Assembly: GCA_026225945.1 (NCBI GenBank) | Contig: JAMJFZ010000818.1 | Coordinates: 990,501 to 1,054,500 of the forward strand | DNA from: Cricetomys ansorgei | Taxonomy: Eukaryota > Chordata > Mammalia > Rodentia > Nesomyidae | DNA: 64,000 nt | Reading direction: 5' to 3' | Shown: in pieces, positions 13,701 to 25,300 of the stretch | Layout of the letters: every line of letters starts with the position of its first letter | Position numbering within the stretch: position 1 is the first letter of the stretch | Notes under the pieces: model-generated | Seen by the model: the letters and a program-made list of their open reading frames with translations, nothing else | Database searches by the model: none | Told to the model about the DNA's origin: nothing | Position numbers and translations under genes: made by a program

Positions 13701-16700
13701 ACTAGTTACTGTCAGAGTAAGAAAAGGGGGAGCAGCCAAGCGCCTTCTGCTCTCAGGGTGAGAATTCTGGGGTTCAAAGCACGCTTCAACCCCCTCTTAG
13801 ATCTAGGACATCCTCAGAGAGGGAGGGGGCCAATCATTGGCCCCATCAGAAGTCAGGGCGCTCTCTGCTCAAGGTTTGAAGCACACCGGGGTGCTTAGAA
13901 GAAGCTGGGGGAGAGTTTGGGCTTTGAATTTAGGATCATAAGGGAGCCTGGGGAGAAAGCTGGTTGACACACCAGTGAAAAGTGGGATTTAGGGAACGGG
14001 GGGTGTGACGTCACAGGTCCATGATCCCAGCACCTGGGAGGTGAAAGCAGGAGGATCTGAAGTTCAAGGTCACCCTGGGCTAGAAAGCCAGTTCAGGGCT
14101 AGCCTGTGCTACATGAGAAAACCAACACAAACCACAACAAAAGCATGGTACAAGGGTTAGGGTGTGGCTGAACCACTCAGGATATTTTTTTCTCTTTAAA
14201 TCGTTATTTTAGCCTGGTTTAGTGGCACACATCTTTAATCTCAGCACTCGGGAGGCAGAGGCAGGAGGATCTCTTTGAATTGGAGGTCAGCCTGTATGTA
14301 CTGAGTTCTGGAACAGTCAGGGCTACACAGTGAGACCCTAGGTCAAAAAACCCCAAAGATTTACTTCTATTTATGTGTGTGTGTGTATGCCATGAATACA
14401 GGGGTGTCTGTGGAGACCAGAGGAAGGCTTCAGATTCGTGGAGCTGGACTTATGAGGGAGCCTTGTGTCTTGGGTGTTGGGAACAGAGCCAGGTCCTCTG
14501 CAAGAGCAGCTGATGCCTTTAACCTCTGAGCCATCTCTCCAGTTTTGACTTTATTCTTTTACAAAGTTTCTGACGTATTTAACACTTTTTATATTTATCT
14601 ATCAAAGTATGTGTATGTGTGTGGGATCACATGTGCCATAGTGCTCTTGTGGAGGTCAGAGATCAGCTCCCTCCTTCCACTGTGTGGATCCCAGGTATCA
14701 AACTCAGGTTGTCAGGCTTGGGGGCAAGCACCTTTACCTCTGGGCTGTCTTGCCTGACCTCTTTTAAAGAATGTGTGTGTGTACACACGTGTACATACGT
14801 GGCTGTCAGAGGCCACGTGACAGCTTTTGGGACTGCGTTCTCACCGTCTTGTGATGCACAGGGTCTCTATTTCACCAAGCTGCACTGTGTACCCCAGGCT
14901 AGCTGCCCCTCTTGATTCCCTGTGGTTCTCCTCCCTGCCTCCCCATCTTGTCACGAAGTGCTGAGAGACTCAACACCATCACATCTGGCCTCTACGGGGA
15001 CTCGGGTTTTCAGGTCTGCTGGCCAGTGCCTTTATCTGCTGAGCCATCTCTCGCCCTGACTTTTTCCTTACAGTCCTCTTGCCTGGCTCCTTTCCAGTGA
15101 TTCTCAACCACAAACCTCACTTCTTGTTCACTGGTTGGCTCAAAAGCCCCTCCTGTCTGCCTTCTGGGGGTTCACGCTGTCCAGGCCGGGCCATCAGGCC
15201 ATGGAAGAACAGGGGTGTGTGACCTGGGTCTCATTATCTTTGCCAACCCTGGGCCTTGGCTGCCAGTACCTCAGTACACCAATGAACCCTGTTTAGTTGG
15301 AAGCTTGCCAACAGCAGACACACCCCAGGACCAGTTGAGCCGCATACCTGACGAGCATCCTGCGGTGGTGAATGGAGCATTCAGGCACCTCCCAGGCCAC
15401 CATCTAAGTCTCCCCGGACCCTTTGGGGTAGGCTACATGCTCCCAAAGATCTTTCTGACGAGAGTGTTTTCCCGGCTCGGTGTGGAAAGCAGGAGGACCT
15501 CAAGTTCGAGCATGGGCTACCAAGTTCGAGCATGGACTGCTTAGGGCCTAGGGAGAGGAGGTACTTTTGTTGAAGGGCTGCATAGGAAAATCTTTGCGTC
15601 CCACAAATGATTTTTATTTTTTTTCCCACTGACCTATTTCTGGACTGAAACTCTACAGCGGTAGATGAATTCACTCGCTGAAGCTGTGACCTTCCTGAGC
15701 CATTTTCAAATAGAGTTCTCTGAGGAGAGGCCGCACACCAGCTCACAATGAGAGCAGCGGTTGGCTGTGCCCATTAGTGTCTTTTAATTGGCAAAGTAAT
15801 TGCACAGATGTTTCTTTTCTTTCATCTCCTTCCTTCCTTTTTTACTGTATCTATCTATCTGTTTGTTATTTACTTTTGAACAGGGTCTCACTATGTAGCC
15901 CTAGCTGGCCTACAACTCTGTGTGGAGACCAGGTTGACCTTGAAGTCACAGAGATCCACCTGCCTCTGCCTCAAGTGCTGGCAGAAAAGGTCTCTCTCCC
16001 TCTTTCCATGCTTTTCTTCCTCCCCCCTCCCCCTCCCTCCCCCTCCCTCCTCTTTCCTTTCTTCCCCCTTACCTCTCCTTCTCCCCCCCTCATTTGTAGT
16101 GCTCACCATTGAACCCAAACTTTGTTCACAGTAAGTAAGCACACACTCTACCTCTGGGCTGCTTCTCCAGAGATGCGTTCTTTTTACTAAAGGGAACTTG
16201 GCGTCTTGGATGCCCTGGGTACCACAGTGCAGGGCATTTTGGAGGTCAAGAAAGTTCAGGGCTGGATAGCTCCTTGGTAGGGTGCTTTGTACCCAGCATG
16301 CATGTAAGGCCCTGCCTGCATTTTATTCTCAACACTGGAAAAAATAAATAAATAAAAAGTTCGGAAATTACGATGAACTGACTTAAGGTACAGCTCAGCT
16401 GTTGGTGGAGTGCTTCTAGCATGCCGGGCACCGTTCTGAGTGCTCCGTCATGTAGTGGACTGTTATCACCCCCATTTCACAGAGGAGGAGACTGAGGCTA
16501 AACAAGGATGGCTAAGTGGCCCGAAGCCACTCAGATGGTCAGTGGAGTTCAGAGTCAGGCTTGGAGTGATCATTTCCCATTGGTCAGCATGATGTTTGGG
16601 GTGGGGGTGGGGTAGGCGTGGGTGATAAGACCAGCCTCAGTTTCCCTCATACTCTAGGACAGCTCCCAGGAGCTCAGCATGTCCTGTGATTAAAGAGAAA

Positions 16701-19291
16701 GCAGCAGCTCTGAGGGAAAGGGCCCCCAGCTGGGCCAGCGCCATCAAAGAAAAAGCCGTCTGTGGGCTGCCCACACCTATGAGAGTTCAGGTTCTCCGAG
16801 GAAAGCAAGCGTTCTGTAAGCCATTCTTGTTTTGTGAAAAGGCTAAGGCCCAGTGAGCCATGGTAACGGTCAACCTCCTGGCATCTACATTTAGATCCTT
16901 CCGGGACCCTAGTAGGAGATCAGTCTCAGGCCCAAAGTATCCTTTTTTTTGTGCCGGAACCCTTTCTACGTGGGTGGGACTTTATTGTATGAACACGGGT
17001 GTTTTGCCTGCATGTATGCATCATGTGTGTGCCCGTTGCCCATGGAGGCCAGCAGAGGGCATCGATCCCCTGGAACTGGAGCTGATGGTCATGTGGATGC
17101 TGGCAGTGGAATCTGGTCTTCTGCAAGAGCTGCAAGTGATCTTAACTTCTGAGCTAAGCTATGTCTCTGGACTTGTTTTTTGAGACGAGGTCTCACTATG
17201 TACCTCTGGCTGTCCTGGAACTCTTATGTCATCAGTCCTCAGCCTGTGGGTCATGACTCCTTTGGGGGTCAAATGACCTTTTCACAGGAGTCTTCTAAGA
17301 CCATCTGTACAGAACAGACATTTATGGTACAATTTCGTAACAGTAGCAAAATTATAGTTATAAAGTAGCAACCAAAATGATTTTACGGTTGGGGGTCACC
17401 ACAGTAGGAAGAACTGTATTAAAGGGTCGCACGCAGCATTAGGAAGGTTGAGAACCACCGTTCTATGTAGACCTACCTGGGTGGACTTGAAGTCACAAAG
17501 ATCTGCCTGCCTCTGCCTCCTCAGTGCTGGGATTAAAGGCGTGTGCCACCATGTCTGGCAAGATTTATTTTTAATTTTGTGTGTGTGTGTGTGTGTACAT
17601 GAGTGTGCAGGTGTCCAGATGAGACTGTAGATCCTTGGAACTGGGGTCAGGGACGGCTGTTCTGAGAACTGAACTCTGATCCTCTGAAAGAGCAGCCAGC
17701 ACTCTTAACATCTAAGACATTTCTCCAGCCCCGTGCAGTATTTTGATGCTGCCACTTGAGAAAGTAGAAGCAGGAATACTGGACCTTCTTCAGGGTTGGG
17801 CCGGGAGGTAGTGGTCTGGTAGAGTTTGCCTAGCATCATGAAACCCTGGGTTTGATGTACAGCGCCACATAAACCAAGGCCCAGTGTCATGTATCTGTGA
17901 CCACAGCACTTTGAGGGGGGTGGATGCAGTGGGATCAAGCCCAGGGTCATCCTCAGTGAGATGGTTTGAGGCCAGCCTGGGCTACCTGAGATCCTGTCAC
18001 AAAACCAAACTGAATGGCAAGCCCTTCTTTAAGGAAATACCCCCCCCCAGTCGATTTCATCCAACTGTCAAAGGAGTGGAGTCTGAGGTCTCTTAGCAGC
18101 GCCTTTGTCACCCAGTGAGTCCCTGTCTGGTTTTGTGACCCGACACCCCTGCGATGATTCATTTACCCATCACCCCTGTCATTCCCAGGTGGCCCTGACC
18201 AGGTTGAGGTTAACATCTCCGCCACCGGCACCCTCCCCAACGGCACCCTGTACGCAGCCAAGGGCTCCCGGGTGGACTTCAGCTGCCGCAGCGTGGCGCG
18301 GCCTCCGCCCAGGGTGGAGTGGTGGTTCCAGGCGCACAACCGCTCCGAGTTCTTCGAAGACAACCTGACAGCCAACAGCTTCGCGCTGATGCTCATGTCC
18401 CGGAACCTCCAAGGCAGCTACACCTGCTTAGCCACCAACGTGCTCAGCGGGAGACAGCGAAAGGTGACCACCGAGCTCCTGGTCTACTGTGCGTAAGCAG
18501 CACGCCCCTCCGCGATCCGCGCCTCTTCGACGCCGCTTTCTTGGGCCTTGCCGTCTCCTGTGCGTTGTGGCGCTTTAGTGTTTGGGCGCTCTGTCTGTTT
18601 GTAGAGCTGTATGGTGTTCTGTTGCGTGTCCATGCACAGGTGCTGCTGACAGGCTGCGTTGCTTCCTTCAGTATACGCGCGCATACCTGGACTGTCGGGC
18701 GAGGGTCGTCCTTTCTAGGAGCTCGTTCTTAACTGGGATGTAGCCGAATCCTCTAAGCCACAGAAGAAACTAATACAGAGCTTCATACATTTGTGTTCAG
18801 TGGGAGGAGGGGAGAGTATTCCATTCAAAATATACAAAAGCTGGTCATGTTGGCTCATTCCTATAATCCTAGCACTTGGAAAGCTGGGGCAGGAGGACCA
18901 CCATGAGCTTGAGGCCAGTTTTTGCTACAAAGTGACTATCTCAAAAAGCAAAAATGGGCTCTCTCACCAGCCCCTCCATCTACCTGGCCTGCATGAATTT
19001 GCACTGCATATGTGTCCTGTGCCTGGGAGGGCCAGAAGAGGGCTCTAGGTCCACAGAAACTGGAGTGACAGATGGCTGTGAGCCACCATGTGGGTGCTGG
19101 GAATCCAGTTCTGGTCCTAGGCAAGAGCAGCCAGTGCTCTTAACCACGGAGCCATCTCTCCGGCCCTGTAGCTAGTCTCTGCATCTTTATCTTCGATGCC
19201 TGTTGGTCCCAGGTAATTCTTGAAGTACAGAAGAACAGATCAATCTTTGTCTCCCACCTCAAGATAGATGTTTGGAATATTTAAAATGCAT

Positions 19292-19322
<31 letters not shown>

Positions 19323-22300
19323 TCTATCTATCTATCTATTTATTTATTTATTTATTTTGAGGCAGTCTCTGGATTTAGCCTTGGTTGGCCTGGAACTGAC
19401 TACTATGTAGACCAGGCTAACCTTGAACTCACAGAGATAATACCTGCCACTGCCTCTTGAGTGCTAAGGATTAAAGATGTGTACTACCAGGACTGGCTCG
19501 TTGTTTGTTAATAGCATGTGTGTTGCTTATGTGCTTGCACATGCCACAGTACGCATGTCGGGGTCAGAGGGCAACCTGCAGGAGTTGGTCCTCTCCGGTG
19601 TGGCAGGTACCTGTACCCACTGGGTCTGCCCGCTCCACATTCTGAGTGTTTCTTACAACTGGATTTTCAGTGTGTGGACTTCTGTCTGCTTTTTGTCACT
19701 TAGTGCAGGGTGTTTGGGGTTCATCCACATTACATCATTCATGTACCAGTGCGTCATTCTTTTTCCTGGCCGAATAGTAGTCCGTTGTGTGGAAATGCCA
19801 CAACATGTGTATCCACCGTTCTAGCTCCTTCTACTCTTTTTGTAAACCCTCTGGGTGTCCCAGTCCACCGCTGGTACCAACCGCTAGGATCAAAAGGGTG
19901 TGCCACCATGCCCAGCTCGACTGTCTCAGAGACGATATTTGTAATGTAGACACAGTGCTTGGCGCTGCAGCGTTGGCTTTGTAACCAAGCGTGCTTGCTT
20001 CATCATCACGGGGATCAGACTTATCAAGCCTGGTACCCTGCACATGCCTGAAACCGCAGCTCTGAGGAAGGACGGGGCAGGAGGATTGCTGGGGTTGGCA
20101 GGATTTCAGCCTAGCCAAGATGTGAGCCCAGGGTTCAGGAAGACATCGTCCTGTGGCCGTTAGCTACTGTGCTTTTCCTCTCAGATTCAGGAAAGAGAAA
20201 GGAAGGGTCGAAAGAATGAGAGCAATCTTCACTGCCCTTGTAGGCAGCCTTGATAGAGAGAGAAAGGAAGAAATATTCACAGCCCTTTACACAGTCGCTT
20301 TAAGCAAAAATGGTCGTTCTAAGCATCAACTGTTGTTCCCAGTAATTTTTCTATTGGTGCTATGATACTAAATGTCCACCTACTCGTTTAAGATCCGGAA
20401 TTATTTCTATAACATAACATACACAAGAATGGGTGGAAAGAATCCATATTCTGATGTATGTATCGGAGTCTGCGGTGGCAGAGTCTCCCTTGCTGGCCAG
20501 GCCTTGCCCTTCACGGGCCCTTGGCTGCAGGTGACCCCATGACTGTCAAGGGACCGGCCCTGATCAGAACTTCCTGTGGTGAGGGACTGCTTTGTTCTGA
20601 GTGTTCTGACACCTCAGCCGTTTGTCACATGTGCTAATGGGGTACTTGGAATGTGTGGCCACACCATGCGGACGTGGCCTTGACAATTCATGTCACCGTT
20701 GGCTAGAGGGAGCTGCTGAGACCAGACCTGGTCAAGATGATGGTGGCAGGGGTAACGGGTTCATGGTGCTCCTCCTTCCTTCCTCCATCTCTTTTTAATG
20801 AAAAACAAACAAACTTGTATTTTTAACTGTGTGTACATGTGTCCACGTGTGGGTATGTGTAACTGAGTGTAGGTGCCTTCATAGGCTGGAAGAGGGCACT
20901 GGATGCCCTGGAACTAGGGTTGTAGGCTGTTGGAAGCTGCCTTACGTGGGTGCTGGGGATTGAACCTGGATCTTCTGGAATTGTAGCCAGTGCTTTTAAC
21001 CAGTAGACCATCTCTCCAGCTGCTTGGAAGCTTTTAAAAATTAATTTTGTATGTGTATGATGCGTGGGTAGGCATGGAGGTCAGAGGCTGACTTCCGGGA
21101 GTTGGGTCTTCCTTCCACTGTGGGCTCCAGGGATTAGATTTGTGTGGTCAGGCTTGCAGGGCCAGTGCCTTTCACTCCGAGTCATCGACAGCCTCCTTCT
21201 CTTATTTATCTTTGACAGTCTCTCATATCCCAGGCTAGCCTTGAACTAAGGTAGTAGTAGCCAAGGCTGCCTCTGAGCTCCTAATCCTCATGTCTCTGCC
21301 TTAAGTGTTAAGTGTTAGTGTTGCAGGAACGCCACCACAGCCATTCGGGGGGCTGCTGGGGATCGAACCCACCCCTGGTTCATGTTAGGTAAGCACTGTA
21401 CCATTTGAGCTAACCCTAACCCCCACCCTACCCCAGCTCACTAGGTGCTTTCTGAAGGTAGACTGGCCGACCTTGATGGCTCTCTGAGACCCTGGTTTCT
21501 GAAGCACATGCAGGCAGGCAGACACGCACACACGCACTAACGTATTTCCGCACGCTGCCCTGCTGTCTGATTCAGGGTCTTCGGTGAAGCACACTCTCCT
21601 CTGCTCTCTTGCAGGGCCCCCTCCCTCAGCTCCTCAGTGCTCCGTGGAGGTGTCTTCGGAATCGACCGCCCTGGAGCTCACTTGTGACTGGGATGGGGGA
21701 TACCCGGACCCCACCTTCCTGTGGACTGAAGAACCGGGAGGGATGATCTTGGGGAATTCGAACCTGCAAACGCTGAGCCCTCCGCAGCTGTCGGAGGGCA
21801 AGAAGTTCAAATGCGTTGGGCGCCACATAGTGGGACCAGAGTCGGGAGCCAGCTGCGTGGTACAGATCTGTGAGTCTGGCTTGCTTTGTCCTGGGGTTGG
21901 GGTTCACCTGCCTGCCTTTCTTCTCAAAGAACCGTTTGATGGTAGTCCTGGGAGAGGAACTCGGTGTTGGAGTGCCCGGAGTCCCTCCCACTTCTCCTCA
22001 TGCCTCAGGGCTGTTGCCTTCGAAGTTTAAAGACGCCTGGCTCAGATTCCTCGTCACAGTAACCCCTGATTGTGTGCCTGTGCTCTCGTTTCCGGTCGCT
22101 TGGCATGGTACAGTGAACAGGACAGATGGGCGCCTCTGTTTGTCTTCTTCATTAAGTAACAGAGGGACCCCCGCCCCAAGCGTGGTGGCTTAAGCCAGTA
22201 CCATTTGTTACCTGAGTATTTCTGGTAGGGTGCAGTTGAATATCTCTTTACGAGACTATAGTATGGGAGAGGGGGTCTCAGCTTGGAAGTTGGGGTGCTG

Positions 22301-25300
22301 GAATCGTGGGAAGGACCCTTCGTGGGTGCTCGCTCACGTGCCTGGCAAGCTTTCTCCTTCGCGCATGGGCCCACCCTCCACGACGGGGTGGTCAGAGTGG
22401 CGTCCCAATGTGGTGACCCGCTTTCCCGAGAGCCAGTGGTTACAAGAGGGGCTGAGCCAGGCAGACGTGATCCTTTGGAGGGCGTAGCCATCAAAGGTCG
22501 GCTAGGTGCAGCGTGGGAATCGGGAACCTTAGTTGTTTCGTTGGGATGGGATAGGCCCTGGCTTGAGTCTCCTGAAATGTTTGCTTCTGTTTACCGTCTT
22601 CTGACCACCAGCCAGCCCCTCACTTGCCTCTCAGCCTGTGAAAACTTGCTTTTTGGGGGGCAACGTGACGCTCACCTGCCAAGTGACAGGAGCCAACCCA
22701 CCCGCCAGGATCCAGTGGCTGAGGAACCTCACGCAGCCTGAGGAGGTCATCCGGCCCGGCAGCCGCTATCTGATTACCCAGCACGGCCAGAGCTCTTCCC
22801 TCACCATCCAGAACTGCTCCCAGGACCTGGACGAGGGCTTCTACTTCTGCAGGGCCGAGAACCCCGTAGGGGTGAAGGCGGTAGACATCTGGCTGAGTGT
22901 GAAAGGTAGGTGCCGAGGGTGGCTCCGAAGGGTTAAGCTCCCCAGAGTACCTGGCAACCACTGAAGGTGTGGCCTCGGGGCTTCCCTTCACGTGGGTCTT
23001 GGCTGGCTGCAGATGTCCACCATGTCTGTGGCCTGACGGGGTGACTGAGAAAATTAGTGTCCGTCCTGGAAGCACTAGCCTGTGCGTAGGACACGAAAAA
23101 ATGACACCTTTAACTCTCAAAGGATGTGAACTAGGATGTGCATATGTACATCTGCGCATACACATACATGCACGCTCACACACATACATGTACGCTCACA
23201 CACATACATGCACACACATGCTCGCTCACACCTGTGCAGTGAAAGCAGTGACTTGCAGCAGGAAAGTGATCACATAGCTCTCTTAATCCCGCTTACCATG
23301 TATGTGGAACTCCCTGTGGGGGACAGAGAGAGTTCTAGAAATCGTTGTGAACAGTCTTTACAGTGTAACAGTTTTATGTCTTGAGACGTAAAGGCCCTCC
23401 TGGGTTCTGTGCCCCTCACCTCATGAACTAGGCATGGAGGCACTCGTATGCAGTCCTAGCACTCAGGGGGTGCAGGTGGGAAGAGTCAGGAGTTCGAGGT
23501 CATCTCTGGGACAGAGTTTGAGGCCAGCTTGGGCTACAGACCCTGTTGGAAAAACGAGGGAGGGAGGGAGGGAGGAAGGAAGAGATGTACAGGGTGACTC
23601 GTCGAGGACTACACAGATGTTCATAGGTGCAAACCCTGCCAGACCTCAGCAGAGGGAACCACCGTCATGGCAAGCGCCGTACAGGACAGTGGAACCCTGA
23701 GCGCCTTGGGTTTTTATTGATACCCAGGCTCCTCAGGTGTTCTACTGATAGCACGTGCAGATCATGAGCAATCATACCCCCCCCCCATGAAGGCAACATC
23801 TGCAGATAATAGAAAACTTGAAGACCTAGGCAGCCCCTCGCCCAACAGTGTGCAAAACAATTATTTTATACACAAATAAAAATAAACTTCCATAGCAGGG
23901 AGGACAGAAGGAAAGGGTAAGAGCGAGGAGGGGATTTATTTATTTATTTTTTAAATACCAGAGCTGTTGCTGAGACATTTCTCACTCGGCTTTCACATCC
24001 TTGCCCCACAGTTAAGGATTTAATAGAGATTTAATTTTGGGGGGCGGTTGGATCAAGTTTCTCTTTCACTCTGTAGGCCAAGCTGGCCTCGAACTCACAG
24101 AGATCCGCTTGCCTCTGCCTTGGAGCTCTGGGATTAAAGGTGTGCGCCACCCCCTTCCGGCTCTTGGTTCCCTCTTAAGACAGTATCAAGCTCCTCTCCT
24201 GTTTGGTTTTTCATTTGAGGCAGGGTCTTGGTGCGTAGCCCTGGCCAGCTTAGAACTTCCTCTGTAGACCAGGCTGGGCTTGAACTTGTGATCCTCCTGC
24301 CTCAGGCCTGTGTCTCCACACTTAGATGTCCCATTTCTTTCTCGTGTGGCCAGTTCCTCAAGTCTCTCTCCTGGTCCACTGATCACCGTTTACTGTGGTA
24401 CCAACGCCCGCTCTCACCGTGGCCATGGAGACAGTCCTGACGTCTGGTCCACACGGAGCCCCTTAACCTCTGTGTCCGTTCGTGTTCCACCCTCTTGACT
24501 CCATAAACTCTCTGTGCCTGAGGTTGATTTTGGAGAGGTTACATGGACGTGAAATCAAGACAAGACGTAGATTTGGGCTGAAGAGAAGTTTCGAGTAACG
24601 CAGTGATTGGCTCCTGGGCTCACGGTGTGATCTCTCTCCAGAACCTCTGAACATCGGGGGCATCGTGGGGACTGTGGTGAGCCTCCTGCTGCTGGGACTG
24701 GCCATTGTATCAGGGTTCATGCTCTATTACAGCCCTGTCTTCTGCTGCAAAGGTGAGAGCCCCTTGAGTTCTCCGGCTTCAAAAGAGCCATGGGTGGGGC
24801 TGGAGAGATGGCTCAGTGGTTAAGAGTGCTTCCAGAGAACCAGAGAGTGATTCCCAGCACCCAGGCAGCTCACAACTCTCTGTGACTCCAGTTCCAGGGG
24901 CTCCAGTGCCCTCTTCTGGTCTCCTTGGACACCAGGCACACATGCAGTGCACTGACATACATGCAGGCAACACGCCCATACATACAAAAATAAATAAGTT
25001 TAAAAAACCTGCGGGTGGGAGGAAAACGCTGTGCTCAGCTCCCACCTAATGCTCCATCCTGTAAATGCCCCCTGCGCTCAGCGTGTGCCGTTATGCAGGA
25101 CCCAAGGGCCGTCCCCGAGTATTTCCAATGTTTCTTAGTTGTTCATCTTTTGTCAGTGTTAGCTTTTTAAAAGACCGCTAATTGTATGTTTATTATTTCC
25201 TCTGTGTGTTGCATGCACAGGAGTGTGTGGGTGCATCCACCCATGTATGCCCATGCAGAGGCCAAAGTGGGGCCTTGGGTGGCTTCCTCTCTCTATGCCT

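Noticed and set aside
23150..23232. Direct repeats considered as a CRISPR-like array
   Set aside because: The units are adjacent CA-rich minisatellite copies without unique spacers, in a mammalian intron.
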